Shown: positions 1 to 9,660, numbered from the stretch's first letter. The stretch is DNA of 64,000 bases from Flavobacterium sp. I-STPP5a (GCF_009764685.1 NZ_VHLM01000057.1:145956-209955), one strand, 5' to 3'. Made by a program: numbers and translations. The notes: generated by a model not told the origin, from the sequence alone.

Positions 1-408
1 CATAACTATATTTGTTTTTTCTATCAGCAGAGTATGAAATTTTAACAACTTAGGAACTTCCTTAAATAATTTAGTTTTATCCCTCTTGTTAATTACTAAA
101 ATTTCACAATCTTCTAAGGCTTTGATATTGTATTTAGTGAGCTTATCATGGTAAAAACTTTCAACATCACTTATCCAATCATTATCAAATGCAAAAAAAA
201 GAATACACTCAGCACCATTTTCTTTCAAGTGATAAATTTTGAACGCTCCATTTAATACAAAAGCTTCATATTTACTATTAGAATCCTGAATTTGTAGGTA
301 ATCATTTTTTTTTAACTTAACATGCTTCACATTCTCTACTATTAATTCCCATTCAAAATTTGTCAATGGGATATTTTTTTCTATGTTATTTCGCAATAAT
401 TCGTACAT
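1..408 (-). CDS. Crp/Fnr-family transcriptional regulator, partial (N-terminal part; left edge cuts the gene)
   Basis: Reading the minus strand from an ATG at 408 gives 136 codons without a stop up to the first base of the window, so the C-terminus is missing. The product begins MYELLRNNIEKNIPLT and continues with the pattern of a cyclic-nucleotide-binding (cupin-like) sensor domain: 'LKKNDYLQIQDSN', 'FVLNGAFKIYHL', 'ECILFFAFDNDWISD'. This is the usual layout of small Bacteroidota Crp/Fnr regulators, in which a helix-turn-helix DNA-binding domain would follow outside the window. It is transcribed away from the pectate lyase gene, so the 227-bp gap between them holds divergent control sequences. 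The effector is unknown. Family assignment is fairly sure from the domain pattern, but the DNA-binding half cannot be seen. Confidence 0.8.
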   Translation of the reverse strand, partial: MYELLRNNIEKNIPLTNFEWELIVENVKHVKLKKNDYLQIQDSNSKYEAFVLNGAFKIYHLKENGAECILFFAFDNDWISDVESFYHDKLTKYNIKALEDCEILVINKRDKTKLFKEVPKLLKFHTLLIEKTNIVM

Positions 409-463
409 TTTTGGGGATTGATTTAAATTATTTGACCATAATTTTTATCGAAAACAGCAGGTT

Positions 464-480
464 ATGCAATCGATTACGTA
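464..480. promoter_or_regulatory. Candidate LacI-type operator upstream of the pectate lyase gene
   Basis: The sequence ATGCAATCGATTACGT has the perfect 8-bp palindrome AATCGATT at 468-475 with partly symmetric flanks. A central CG in an A/T-rich palindrome is the usual shape of LacI-family operators, which often control polysaccharide-use genes. It lies in the gap between the divergent Crp/Fnr and pectate lyase genes. It is a pattern match only, and the cognate regulator is not in the window. Confidence 0.3.
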
Positions 481-635
481 AAAATAATGAATTTATTATA
501 TTTTCAATATAACAATTAATAAAAAACACAAAATTTAATTAATTACATGTTTTATTGAACAAGTTCAATAATTACACGTTTTTTTATGATTTATTTTGTA
601 AAGCTTTAAATCACTAATATTTAACAAAAAGTACT

Positions 636-1757
636 ATGAAATTAAATTTAAAATTATCGGTTTTCATTGTGAGTCTTTTCTTTGGACTTACAAGTTGTAA
701 CAATGAAGAAACTGCAGAAAACAATGCAGTTACTGCTGAGTTAGAAACAAAAACAACAAAAACAACAAAAAACAATGCAAGAGTTGGCGATTGTGCTGCT
801 GTTCCTGGTTGGGCATCTTTAAATGCCAGCACAACTGGAGGTGGCAATGCTGCAGAAACAGTAGCAAGTACTTATGCGCAATTAAAAGCAGCTATAGAAA
901 ATACAGATGTTAAAGTTATTAAAGTTACAGGAACAATCACTATTCCAGCAACCTCAACTGGACGAATAGCTTTTCAAGATCAAACTGGAAAAACTATATA
1001 TGGTGCAAGCGGTGCAAAACTGGTTTCAACGGATCAAACAAAGGCAAATTCTGGAATTTTGAATATCAAAAGATGTAAAAACATCATTCTTAGAAATCTT
1101 ATTTTTGAAGGACCAGGTGCATATGATACAGATGGTTGGGATAATGCAATAATTGATAATTGCCAAAATGTTTGGGTAGATCATTGTGAGTTTAGAGATG
1201 GTGTTGATGGGAATTTAGATATCAAAAATCAGTCAGACTATGTTACAGTATCATACACTAAATTCACATACCTAAAAGCTCCAAGACCAGGTGGATCAGG
1301 AGGTTCACCAGATCACAGATATTCAAATTTAATAGGTTCTAGTGATGGCGCAACAGCTGATAGAGGTAAACTTAGAATAACTTTTGCAAGATGCTGGTGG
1401 GCTAATGGATGTAAAGAAAGAATGCCAAGAGTACGTTTTGGAAAAGTACATATTGTAAACAACTACTTTAACAGTTCTGCGAGTAATAAATGTGTTGCTG
1501 CAGGTCTTGAAGCTAGCATTAGAGTTGAAAATAATGTTTTTGAGAATGTAAATCAATCTATTGATCTTATGACAGGCTATACTGCTGTTACAGCAGTAGG
1601 AAACATATTTACAAACACAACAGGCAATACTGCTGGAAGCAATACGGCTTTTACGCCAAGTTATTCCATACAATTACTATCTGCTAGCGCTGTAAAAGCA
1701 GATGTTACAGCTGGCGCAGGTGCTACATTTACTGGAAACATTTGCGGATCTTTTTAA
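636..1757 (+). CDS. Pectate lyase, polysaccharide lyase family 1, lipoprotein
   Basis: Predicted to cleave pectate/polygalacturonate by beta-elimination at the cell surface. The N-terminus is a lipoprotein signal peptide with lipobox LTSC (Cys21), followed by a Thr/Lys/Asn-rich linker (about 22-48). The parallel beta-helix domain fills the rest. Diagnostic PL1 motifs are WVDHCEF (from Trp180) and the basic active-site segment RMPRVRFG (Arg262-Arg267), where an Arg is the catalytic base in the family. At 373 residues it is close to the usual size for a single-domain PL1 enzyme and has no carbohydrate-binding module or T9SS tail that I can see. It stands alone, with a strong terminator behind it and a possible LacI-type operator upstream. 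No SusCD pair is near, so it is not part of a classical polysaccharide utilisation locus here. Confidence 0.9.
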   Translation: MKLNLKLSVFIVSLFFGLTSCNNEETAENNAVTAELETKTTKTTKNNARVGDCAAVPGWASLNASTTGGGNAAETVASTYAQLKAAIENTDVKVIKVTGTITIPATSTGRIAFQDQTGKTIYGASGAKLVSTDQTKANSGILNIKRCKNIILRNLIFEGPGAYDTDGWDNAIIDNCQNVWVDHCEFRDGVDGNLDIKNQSDYVTVSYTKFTYLKAPRPGGSGGSPDHRYSNLIGSSDGATADRGKLRITFARCWWANGCKERMPRVRFGKVHIVNNYFNSSASNKCVAAGLEASIRVENNVFENVNQSIDLMTGYTAVTAVGNIFTNTTGNTAGSNTAFTPSYSIQLLSASAVKADVTAGAGATFTGNICGSF

Positions 1758-1773
1758 TTAATTTTAAATTTTT

Positions 1774-1814
1774 AAAACAACACTTCTTGCAAAACAGGAA
1801 GTGTTGTTTTTTTT
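1774..1814 (+). terminator. Rho-independent terminator of the pectate lyase gene
   Basis: A 13-bp perfect stem (1774-1786 with 1798-1810, containing AACACTTC / GAAGTGTT) is followed by a T-run. Confidence 0.85.
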
Positions 1815-1913
1815 CCGCTAACTATAAAGCAGTAGGAACCTTAATTAAAAATTCTTTATTAAAGTTCATTAGCAAACACATGAAGCCTATTTTATACTAG
1901 CCATAAAATTTAC

Positions 1914-1921
1914 TATTTTTG
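1914..1921 (+). promoter_or_regulatory. Bacteroidota -7 promoter element of aguB
   Basis: TATTTTTG matches TAnnTTTG. Transcription would start a few bases downstream. This places the upstream in-frame ATG at 1919 inside the promoter and favours the ATG at 1940 as start. No clear -33 TTG was seen at the usual spacing. Confidence 0.55.
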
Positions 1922-1939
1922 CATTCTAAAATTTATGTA

Positions 1940-2827
1940 ATGTCAAATAAGAAATATAAAATAGCTGTTATTCAACTAAACCTAAATGATGTAGCTGAAA
2001 ATAATTTAAAAAAATGCATTAGTTGGGTTCGCGATGCCGCAAAACTTGGCGCCGAGGTAATTTCGTTACCCGAATTATATAGCAGTCATTACTTTTGTCA
2101 AAGTGAAGACGTAGATAATTTTGCCTTAGCTGAACCTTTATACAGTACTTCTTTTACTGCTTTTAGTGCTTTGGCAAAAGAATTAGGAGTTGTAATTATT
2201 GTTCCTTTTTTCGAAAAAAGAATGGCTGGCATTTACCACAACAGTGCTTACATTATTGATACTGATGGTTCAGAGGCAGGATTGTACCGTAAAATGCATA
2301 TTCCAGATGACCCTGCATTTTACGAAAAATTTTATTTTACACCGGGTGATTTAGGATTTAAAAACAATCGCACCAAGAAAGGAAATATAGGAACATTAAT
2401 CTGTTGGGATCAATGGTATCCAGAAGCAGCACGCATAACAGCTTTAAAAGGTTCCGAAGTATTGTTTTACCCAACTGCAATTGGCTGGCATCCACAAGAA
2501 AAAGAGCAATATGGTAAAAACCAATATGGCGCTTGGATGAATGTTATGAAAGGTCATGCCGTTGCAAATGGTGTTTATGTTGCAGCAGCAAACCGCATAG
2601 GTCTAGAAAAGTATTTACCCGAAACTCCTGGAATTGAATTTTGGGGTGCTTCATTTATCTGTGGGCCACAAGGTGAAATTTTGGCGCAAGCCTCACACGA
2701 TAAAGAAGAAATTTTAATTGCCGAAGTTGATTTAGACTTACAAGAAAATGTGCGCCAAAACTGGCCATTTTTTAGAGACAGACGCATCGATGCCTTTGGA
2801 GATATTACAAAAAGAGCAATTGACTAA
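1940..2827 (+). CDS. aguB: N-carbamoylputrescine amidase
   Basis: Cytoplasmic nitrilase-superfamily hydrolase that converts N-carbamoylputrescine to putrescine, CO2 and ammonia, the last step of the agmatine route to polyamines. The catalytic triad is visible: Glu45 in SLPELYSSH, Lys118 in YRKMHIPDDP and Cys155 in LICWDQWYPEAAR. The stretch PDDPAFYEKFYFTPGD is typical of AguB rather than of other nitrilases. From the ATG at 1940 the protein has 295 residues, normal for the family. An in-frame ATG 21 bp upstream is disfavoured because it lies in the -7 element. Agmatine deiminase (aguA, 4605-5645) supplies its substrate and lies on the same strand, with one opposite-strand gene between them. 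The arginine decarboxylase of the pathway is not in the window. Confidence 0.95.
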   Translation: MSNKKYKIAVIQLNLNDVAENNLKKCISWVRDAAKLGAEVISLPELYSSHYFCQSEDVDNFALAEPLYSTSFTAFSALAKELGVVIIVPFFEKRMAGIYHNSAYIIDTDGSEAGLYRKMHIPDDPAFYEKFYFTPGDLGFKNNRTKKGNIGTLICWDQWYPEAARITALKGSEVLFYPTAIGWHPQEKEQYGKNQYGAWMNVMKGHAVANGVYVAAANRIGLEKYLPETPGIEFWGASFICGPQGEILAQASHDKEEILIAEVDLDLQENVRQNWPFFRDRRIDAFGDITKRAID

Positions 2828-2843
2828 CTGCTCTTTTTAAAAC

Positions 2844-2886
2844 AAAAAATCCCTACTGAATTATTTATTCAAGCAGGGATTTTTTT
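2844..2886. terminator. Bidirectional terminator between aguB and the choice-of-anchor I gene
   Basis: AAAAAATCCCT (2844-2854) pairs with AGGGATTTTTT (2875-2886). T-runs occur on both strands, fitting the convergent genes on either side. Confidence 0.8.
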
Positions 2887-2902
2887 ATTTCGAGAGTACT
2901 TT

Positions 2903-4429
2903 TTAGTTCAAGTCTGGTTGGAAAATTTTCACACTTCCGTCACCTTCACTACTTACCACAAGCAAACTTCTTTTTGTTGGACTTTTTGAAGCAGGAATAT
3001 ATAGTAAACCTTCTGGAGCATCACCCGTTTTTATAGTTTGCATTAATTTTGGTGCAGTAGGATTTGATATATCATAAATCATTACTGCATCGGCGCGTTC
3101 AAGACCTACAAATAGAATCGTTTTTTCACCCATTTTAGCAACCACAACAGATTCTGGTTCAGCACCTTTATCATCACTTCTGCCGTCATCATAAAAACCT
3201 AATTCTTGTGATTTTTTATCCAATTCATTTTTGCTATCATATACTAATTCACCTGTTGTACCATTCCATATAGAGAAAGATCTAGAACCAAAAGAAACAA
3301 GCTCATCAAAATCGCCATCGCCATCAGTATCTCCCATTTTAGTATTAATATTTAGCCTACCTAAACTAGTCTCCGCTTTTAGTGCTGTAGCATCTGGAAA
3401 CGCTAAAGGATCAAGAATTACTGATGAACTACCTACTCTTTTTACATCAACAAACGCACTATATTCTCTAGCATCACCTTCATTTGCAGTTACAAAATAG
3501 GATATTTTATTTACTTCAAAACTACTTATGGCATCTGGTTGATACATTCCTTTTATTTTCCAAGGTTTCATAAATATACCACCATCTTTATCGCTAACAT
3601 CAATTGCATTGTCAACAAGATTATAGTCTTTTAGACCCAAAGGAAAAATATTCGTAATCGTTTTGCTAGTCAAATCAATTTTAGCAACGCCATTGTTTTC
3701 TTGTAAAGTTACCCAAGCTGTTTTAGAATCGGCAGATATCGTAATATATTCTGGTTCAATATCATTAGCGAAATTATTAGTTACACTAGCAATACGGAAT
3801 CCTTTTGCCTTGAGCGTATTTAACTGGTTTGCAAAACCTGCAAAGTTCAGAGTTGTTACCGCATAGTCAGCATTTATAGCAATAATTGAAACCGAGCCAT
3901 CTGGGTCAATCGAGTAAGTGTCATTTGGCTCGCCTTCATTGGCAGTCATGATAAAATTTCCATCAGGAGAAAATGTAATCATATCCGGCAGCGCTCCTAC
4001 TGTAATCTCTTTGATTAAACTATAATTTGTAGTATTAAAAACCAAAACTTTACCAGCATCTTGCTTATTCGGTTTTGCCTCTAAGGCCACAGCTAATTTA
4101 CCATTAAAGGTAGCAACACTATTTGATGCACCATTGTAAGGAGTCAGATCAATACTTGTTAGAAATTTTGGACTAGCTGGATTCGACAAATCAATAACGT
4201 CAATCCTATTCGTATTGCTATTGTTAACCGTAAAAAGTTTCTTTGATATTTCGTCATATGCACTAATTTCAGCAGCACCTGCTCCTCCTATTGTAAGATT
4301 TCCAATTTCTTTAAATGAGGCAGGGTTTTCATTCACAATAGTTTCTTGATTGTTGCTGGAACTATCCTCTTTAGAACAACTAGACAAAATCAAAATTGCA
4401 GCTAGAAGTGAAATACTGTATTTTTTCAT
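2903..4429 (-). CDS. Choice-of-anchor I family lipoprotein (beta-propeller)
   Basis: A 508-residue exported lipoprotein: signal peptide with lipobox ILSSC, then an acidic/Ser-rich +2 region. The body carries repeated propeller-blade signatures such as 'SPDGNFIMTANEGEPND', 'ISADSKTAWVTLQENN' and 'TANEGDAREYSAF'. A Ca-binding-like segment DTDGDGDFDEL is followed by FGSRSFSIWN. These are the hallmarks of the choice-of-anchor I family, sometimes annotated as alkaline-phosphatase-like or mesenchyme-specific glycoprotein-like. Here the N-terminal lipid replaces the usual C-terminal anchor. Biochemical role is unknown; surface binding or a phosphatase-linked function is a guess. It lies between aguB and aguA on the opposite strand, so it is not co-transcribed with them. 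Confidence 0.85.
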   Translation of the reverse strand: MKKYSISLLAAILILSSCSKEDSSSNNQETIVNENPASFKEIGNLTIGGAGAAEISAYDEISKKLFTVNNSNTNRIDVIDLSNPASPKFLTSIDLTPYNGASNSVATFNGKLAVALEAKPNKQDAGKVLVFNTTNYSLIKEITVGALPDMITFSPDGNFIMTANEGEPNDTYSIDPDGSVSIIAINADYAVTTLNFAGFANQLNTLKAKGFRIASVTNNFANDIEPEYITISADSKTAWVTLQENNGVAKIDLTSKTITNIFPLGLKDYNLVDNAIDVSDKDGGIFMKPWKIKGMYQPDAISSFEVNKISYFVTANEGDAREYSAFVDVKRVGSSSVILDPLAFPDATALKAETSLGRLNINTKMGDTDGDGDFDELVSFGSRSFSIWNGTTGELVYDSKNELDKKSQELGFYDDGRSDDKGAEPESVVVAKMGEKTILFVGLERADAVMIYDISNPTAPKLMQTIKTGDAPEGLLYIPASKSPTKRSLLVVSSEGDGSVKIFQPDLN

Positions 4430-4573
4430 AAATTATTTTTTTCCAAAAATAGAAATGAACAAATCAACTATAATTAACACAATATTATTTAATTATTACC
4501 TTAATACTATAAATGAAAACGCAGTTTTAAAAAATTGCAATGTTTGCTCGTTTTTTAAGTGAGTCTGAATCAT

Positions 4574-4581
4574 TATATTTG
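4574..4581 (+). promoter_or_regulatory. -7 promoter element of aguA
   Basis: TATATTTG is a perfect TAnnTTTG match 23 bp before the ATG at 4605. No TTG is at the standard distance upstream. Confidence 0.6.
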
Positions 4582-4604
4582 CAACTTTGATAAAAGTATA
4601 TAAT

Positions 4605-5645
4605 ATGACTACAAATACTAGGCGTTTTCCAGCCGAATGGGAAAAACAACAAGGAATGCTACTGTGTTTCCCTCATAATGGGAAAGATTGGCCTGGAAAA
4701 TATGAAGCAGTTCAATGGGCTTTTGTAGAATTTATTAAAAAAGTAGCGACTTTTGAAACTGTTTTTTTGGTTGTGGCTGATGAAAACCAAAAAACAAAAG
4801 TAAACACCATGCTGGAAACAGCTCATGTTGAACTAGCAAATGTTTCGTACATCATTCATAAAACCAATAGAAGTTGGATGCGTGATTCTGGACCAATCAT
4901 TATAAAGAACGGAACCGAAAGAGAAGCTTTGAATTTTAATTTTAATGGCTGGGCCAAATACAAAAACATACAATTAGATAAATTTGTTCCTGCAAAAGTG
5001 GGCGAATTTCTAAATATTCCTGTAACTCAAGTCATGTACAAAGGAAAACCGGTGATTGTTGAAGGTGGTGCCATCGATGTAAACGGACGTGGAACCTTAT
5101 TAACATCAGAGGAATGTTTAATGCACCCAGACATACAGGTTCGAAATGCAGGCTTTACAAAAGAAGATTATGAAACCGTTTTCAAAGAATATCTCGGCGT
5201 AACCAATGTGATTTGGTTAGGCGACGGAATTGAAGGCGATGATACTCATGGACATATTGATGATTTATGCCGATTTGTAAACGAAGATACCATTGTCACA
5301 ATTGTAGAAAATGATACGCTTGATAAAAATTATAAGCCGCTTCAAGACAATTTAAAACGTTTACAAAACGCAACTCTAGAGAATGGAAAATCTCCAGTCA
5401 TAGTAGCTTTGCCAATGCCGAAGAAAGTAGAATTTGACGGTTTACGCTTACCAGCTAGCTATGCTAATTTTTTAATTTTAAACCAATGTGTTTTAGTACC
5501 TACTTTTAATGATAGTAACGATCGTAAAGCATTAAACATACTGGCAGAATGCTTTCCAGATAGAGAAATTATCGGTATAAATGCAACTGATTTTATTTGG
5601 GGTTTTGGGACCTTACATTGTTTAAGTCAGCAAATACCTGAATAA
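4605..5645 (+). CDS. aguA: Agmatine deiminase
   Basis: Cytoplasmic guanidino-modifying enzyme of the peptidyl-arginine-deiminase fold that turns agmatine into N-carbamoylputrescine and ammonia. Visible signatures are WMRDSGP (about 91-97), the EGDDTHGHIDD segment with catalytic His at about 215, and the C-terminal nucleophile Cys339 in LHCLSQQIPE. Length is 346 residues from the ATG at 4605; a TTG six codons upstream is in frame, but the family normally begins near this ATG. The product feeds AguB (1940-2827), giving a complete two-enzyme branch to putrescine. A bidirectional terminator follows immediately. Confidence 0.95.
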   Translation: MTTNTRRFPAEWEKQQGMLLCFPHNGKDWPGKYEAVQWAFVEFIKKVATFETVFLVVADENQKTKVNTMLETAHVELANVSYIIHKTNRSWMRDSGPIIIKNGTEREALNFNFNGWAKYKNIQLDKFVPAKVGEFLNIPVTQVMYKGKPVIVEGGAIDVNGRGTLLTSEECLMHPDIQVRNAGFTKEDYETVFKEYLGVTNVIWLGDGIEGDDTHGHIDDLCRFVNEDTIVTIVENDTLDKNYKPLQDNLKRLQNATLENGKSPVIVALPMPKKVEFDGLRLPASYANFLILNQCVLVPTFNDSNDRKALNILAECFPDREIIGINATDFIWGFGTLHCLSQQIPE

Positions 5646-5651
5646 AGAAAT

Positions 5652-5685
5652 AAAAAAAGACTTGTAAAAATTACAAGTCTTTTTT
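5652..5685. terminator. Bidirectional terminator downstream of aguA
   Basis: AAAAAGACTTGTAA (5654-5667) pairs perfectly with TTACAAGTCTTTTT (5671-5684). A/T-runs lie outside on both strands, serving aguA and the convergent M1 peptidase gene. Confidence 0.85.
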
Positions 5686-5720
5686 GTTATAATAAAAGTT
5701 TCCTTATGGGTAACCAAAAA

Positions 5721-7988
5721 TTATTTATCTCTGGTAAAAGGAATTTTTTGTCCACCTGGCACAGTCATATCAAAACCATTTAAACTTTCGTTGAATTCAA
5801 ACTTAAGTCCTGCTTGTTTTGATTCAAAAGTATTTTTTCCAATATTCTCCACAGAAAAAGGAGGATAATTTGTAATCAAAGCACTAAGAGCACCATTTTT
5901 TTCAGAAAAAGTAATTTTAAGAGGTGCCATTTGAGTTGAAAAAGCACCTAAATAACCATCTAGAATTACATCTTTTTCAAGCAAACCTTTGTCAGCAGTC
6001 CATACATTATTTGCCGTATTAGAATCTGGAAACGCATGATCAGGATCTAATGTGATACTTTCAATTTCTTCAGTAGAATTGTGTTTAAAAGACCAAGATT
6101 TGTTTTTTTGCCACACTTCAACTGGTAACTTTACTCTTGTGATTTTTCCACTTTTAGTTTTCACTTCAAGCGCTACAGGCATAACCATTTTTTCGAAGTT
6201 CTCAATAGTAATGATAACTCCTTTATTAGGGTCATTTTTTACATATTTTATCGAATTTATACCTTGATCTAAGCGCCAATTGTATTGAAACCAACCTCTC
6301 CAGAACCAACTCAAATCTTCTCCAGCAACATTTTCAATTGTTCTAAAAAAATCATCTGGCTGTGGATGTTTAAAAGCCCAACGTTCTACATAGGTTTTCA
6401 AAGCCAAATCAAAACGCTCAGGTCCTAATACTTGTTCTCTTAAAATAACTAAACCTGAACTTGGTTTAGAATAGGCCAAAAGACCAATGTTCCGCTCCTT
6501 CATATTATCTGGTGAACTCATTATTGTTTCCAGAAAAGGACTTGTATACATTTCTGCTCTTTGATGCATGTCTGCTTTTGGCTCTTTGTATTCTCCATTA
6601 TTAAAATCAATAGAACTTAAAGAATTGATAAAAGTATTAAATCCTTCATCCATCCAAGCAAACAATCGTTCATTAGATCCTACAATCATTGGAAACCAGA
6701 TATGTCCAAACTCATGATCTGTAACACCCCATAAATCAGCTCCTTTTGATTCCCAGCTACAAAAAACAATTCCAGGATACTCCATTCCACCTTCATTTCC
6801 AGCAACATTTACAGCTGCAGGATAAGGGTATTCAAACCATCTTTTAGAATAGTTCTCTATAGATGCTTTTGTATATTCTGTAGATCTACCCCATGCTTCG
6901 TCACCTGCACTTTCAACAGGATAAACAGACATTGCTAACGATTTTTTTCCGCTTGGTAAATTGATTTTGGCAGCATCTAAAATAAAAGAGGCTGATGATG
7001 ACCAAGAAAAATCACGGGCATTGATCATTTTAAAATTCCAAGTTTTTGTAGCTGATGATCCCGTTTTTGAAGTGGTAGCAACTTCCTCTGCTGTTCTAAT
7101 AAATACCGTTTTATCACTTTGTTTGGCTTGTGCCAATCTACTTTGTTCTACCGTTGAAAATACTGTAGCAGCATTTGTCAACTCACCCGAAGCAACTACA
7201 ATATGATTAGAAGGAGCAGTAATACTTACATCAAAATCACCATATTCTAAATAGAATTCAGAGGCTCCTAAATAGGGGTTTACGTTCCAGCCACGCACAT
7301 CATCATATACACACATACGAGGATACCATTGCGCCATGGTAAATATTTTTCCGTTTTTAGTTTCAAGAACTCCCATTCTATCTGATCCTTCATAAGGAGC
7401 AATAAATGAGAAATCAATTTTAATTTTTGCAGTTCCACCTTTGGCGTTAAGCGCTTGTGGCAAAAAAACCTGCATTCTTGTATCTGAAATTACATATTTC
7501 ACAGCAGTTTCTGTAGCTACACCTTTGTTTGTACTAATTACAGATACTGATTTTATTTTGTGACCACCATCAAAAACTTGTCCTTGAGCACCATTTCTAC
7601 TACCTGTTAATGGTACAATAGCACTTCCTCTAGAATCAGCTTTAAAAAGATTTTGATCCAAATTCATCCAAACAAATCCTAATTTATCAGGACTATTGTT
7701 GGTGTACGTTATGATTCCAGATCCTGAAATTTCATTGTTTTTTTCATCTAATTTAGCCGTTAGTTTGTAACTAGCGCTATTTTGCCAATATTCTGAACCT
7801 GGTTGACCACTCGCAGAACGAGTTGCCGTTCCATTTTTAGAATAAAAATGTGGGGCAAAAGCATCATGATAGTCATACTTTGATACTGGACGTGCAGTAT
7901 TCTCAGGAGTTTGTTGCGCACTAAGATTTGCAATTCCTAAAAGGAACAGACCTGCATGCCACAAGAATCCAACATTTATTTTCTTCAT
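5721..7988 (-). CDS. Secreted M1-family metallopeptidase
   Basis: Zinc aminopeptidase-type protein of 755 residues with a cleavable signal peptide ending near NLSAQQ. The gluzincin site is complete: His425-Glu426-Phe-Gly-His429, then 18 residues, then Glu448 (HEFGHIWF ... MDEGF), giving the HExxH-x18-E pattern. Upstream, EGGMEYPG stands where classical aminopeptidase N has GAMEN, a variation usual in Bacteroidota members. The N-terminal region is the beta-rich M1 domain. The C-terminus is a beta-sandwich-like stretch without a recognisable T9SS tail. It probably acts in the periplasm or outside the cell on peptides. No operon partner: its neighbours are convergent or divergent. Confidence 0.9.
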   Translation of the reverse strand: MKKINVGFLWHAGLFLLGIANLSAQQTPENTARPVSKYDYHDAFAPHFYSKNGTATRSASGQPGSEYWQNSASYKLTAKLDEKNNEISGSGIITYTNNSPDKLGFVWMNLDQNLFKADSRGSAIVPLTGSRNGAQGQVFDGGHKIKSVSVISTNKGVATETAVKYVISDTRMQVFLPQALNAKGGTAKIKIDFSFIAPYEGSDRMGVLETKNGKIFTMAQWYPRMCVYDDVRGWNVNPYLGASEFYLEYGDFDVSITAPSNHIVVASGELTNAATVFSTVEQSRLAQAKQSDKTVFIRTAEEVATTSKTGSSATKTWNFKMINARDFSWSSSASFILDAAKINLPSGKKSLAMSVYPVESAGDEAWGRSTEYTKASIENYSKRWFEYPYPAAVNVAGNEGGMEYPGIVFCSWESKGADLWGVTDHEFGHIWFPMIVGSNERLFAWMDEGFNTFINSLSSIDFNNGEYKEPKADMHQRAEMYTSPFLETIMSSPDNMKERNIGLLAYSKPSSGLVILREQVLGPERFDLALKTYVERWAFKHPQPDDFFRTIENVAGEDLSWFWRGWFQYNWRLDQGINSIKYVKNDPNKGVIITIENFEKMVMPVALEVKTKSGKITRVKLPVEVWQKNKSWSFKHNSTEEIESITLDPDHAFPDSNTANNVWTADKGLLEKDVILDGYLGAFSTQMAPLKITFSEKNGALSALITNYPPFSVENIGKNTFESKQAGLKFEFNESLNGFDMTVPGGQKIPFTRDK

Positions 7989-8147
7989 AGTTAATTGATT
8001 TTGTTTACAAATTAAGGAAAAAAAAAGAGAATTCAGAGTATAAAAACATTAAGAATTTTAGCACTTTGAGAAAAAAACATACCTTGTGATTAAATATTGA
8101 ATATATTTACAGTAAATACAGATTGTCTCAGTAAAACCAAAACTATT

Positions 8148-8999
8148 TTGAATATCACCTTAAAAAACCACAAACTCACCGCAACCATAAATCATCGTGG
8201 TGCAGAGCTCATTTCTCTAAAAGACAACGATCAAAGAGACTATATTTGGAATGGAAATCCTGAATTTTGGGGAAAGCATTCTCCGGTACTGTTCCCAATA
8301 GTAGGAACTTTAAAAAACAATTCATTTCATTATGAAAACCAAGAATATCACTTATCACGCCACGGTTTTGCGCGAGATATGGATTTTGAATTAGTTGAAA
8401 GCACTGCCGAAAAAGCTGTTTTTTTGTTGTCACACAATAGCGAAACTTTAAAAAATTACCCTTTTGAGTTTCAATTACAACTGATTTATACTCTGGAAGA
8501 AACAAAATTATCTATTTCATACCATGTATTTAATGCAGGTACAAATACAATGCCTTTTTCTATTGGTGCTCACCCAGCCTTTGCGCTTCCAGAATCATTT
8601 GAAAGCTATGAAATCGAATTTGATCAAAATGAAGCTTTGCAATATCACCTTTTAGAAAATGATTTGATATCGAATGAAACTAAAATATTAAATACTCAAG
8701 ACAAAAAACTTCCTCTTGATTACACCCTATTCGAACTTGATGCGTTAATTTTCAAAACCATACAATCTAAAAATCTTACCATTTTAGAAAATAAAAAACC
8801 TATTTTAAAAGTTGAATATGAAGATTTTCCAAGTTTAGGAATATGGACAAAAAAAGCAGCACCATTTATTTGTATTGAACCATGGTTTGGATATTCTGAT
8901 GTACTGGAGAGTACTGGAGATTTACTACTAAAAGAGGGCATTCAAATTTTAGAACCAAACGCAACCTTTCAATCTATATTCACTATCAAAATTCTTTAA
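8148..8999 (+). CDS. Aldose 1-epimerase family protein (LacX-like), probable TTG start
   Basis: Galactose-mutarotase-fold protein expected to act on the anomeric carbon of a sugar or sugar phosphate. Visible family segments are HRGAELISL, YIWNGNPEFWGKHSPVLFP, LSRHGFARD and GAHPAFALP, with C-terminal CIEPWFGYSD. No in-frame ATG exists before residue 100 or so. The TTG at 8148 gives a protein starting MNITLKNHKLTATI, where homologues usually begin; another TTG at 8097 would add 17 residues of poor similarity. Predicted length is 283 residues. The GNAT gene follows after 9 bp, so the two are probably co-transcribed. Substrate cannot be told from sequence. Confidence 0.85.
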   Translation: MNITLKNHKLTATINHRGAELISLKDNDQRDYIWNGNPEFWGKHSPVLFPIVGTLKNNSFHYENQEYHLSRHGFARDMDFELVESTAEKAVFLLSHNSETLKNYPFEFQLQLIYTLEETKLSISYHVFNAGTNTMPFSIGAHPAFALPESFESYEIEFDQNEALQYHLLENDLISNETKILNTQDKKLPLDYTLFELDALIFKTIQSKNLTILENKKPILKVEYEDFPSLGIWTKKAAPFICIEPWFGYSDVLESTGDLLLKEGIQILEPNATFQSIFTIKIL

Positions 9000-9008
9000 A
9001 AAAATTCT

Positions 9009-9560
9009 ATGCTAACCATCAATTTTAATCCGTTTCCTGATTTAGAAACCGACCGTTTAATTTTAAGAAGAGTAAACGCAGGTGATGTAAAAGAAATTTT
9101 AATGTTACGATCTAATCCAGAAACCATGCAATTTATCCCTCGTCCTTTGTTAAAAACTGATGAAGAAGCTTTAGAGCATATTGCCATGATTGATCATAAA
9201 ATTGAAGTTAATGAGGGCATCAATTGGGCTATAACTTTAAAAGATAGTCCAAAACTTATCGGGATTATTGGTCATTATCGCATTAAACCAGAACATTACC
9301 GAGCCGAAATTGGATACATGCTACTTCCTGATTATCACAAAAGAGGAATCATAACTGAGGTAGTTAAGGCTGTAGTTCATTATGGATTTAATGATTTAAA
9401 ACTACATTCTATAGAAGCAGTTATAGCACCTGAAAATATTGGATCGGCAAAAGTTTTAGAAAAAAACGGATTTATAAAAGAAGCGCATTTCAAAGATTAT
9501 GAATTTTACAATGGTAAATTTTTAGACTCTGTGATCTATTCCTTACTAGATCACTCATAA
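9009..9560 (+). CDS. GNAT-family N-acetyltransferase (RimJ/RimL type)
   Basis: A 183-residue acetyl-CoA-dependent transferase. It starts with the RimJ/RimL-type opening LETDRLILRRVNAGD. The acetyl-CoA-binding motif lies at about 98-126 (EIGYMLLPDYHKRGIITEVV), and the C-terminal APENIGSAKVLEKNGF is characteristic of the family. Typical substrates are N-termini of ribosomal proteins or small amines; which applies here is unknown. It lies 9 bp behind the epimerase-like gene and probably shares its transcript. Confidence 0.9.
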   Translation: MLTINFNPFPDLETDRLILRRVNAGDVKEILMLRSNPETMQFIPRPLLKTDEEALEHIAMIDHKIEVNEGINWAITLKDSPKLIGIIGHYRIKPEHYRAEIGYMLLPDYHKRGIITEVVKAVVHYGFNDLKLHSIEAVIAPENIGSAKVLEKNGFIKEAHFKDYEFYNGKFLDSVIYSLLDHS

Positions 9561-9609
9561 ATACAAATATAAAAAACGCACAAATGTTATGTAAAAAGTA
9601 AATTACTAC

Positions 9610-9617
9610 TACATTTG
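9610..9617 (+). promoter_or_regulatory. -7 promoter element of the DUF3575 gene
   Basis: TACATTTG fits TAnnTTTG. It lies 43 bp before the ATG at 9661, so this mRNA has a short untranslated leader. Confidence 0.5.
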
Positions 9618-9660
9618 TACACTTATCATAACCTTAAATCTACATCCCACTTTATTAGCC

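Noticed and set aside
1329..1673. Minus-strand reading frame inside the pectate lyase gene
   Set aside because: It is a codon shadow of the lyase, Ser/Cys-rich and without any family signature.
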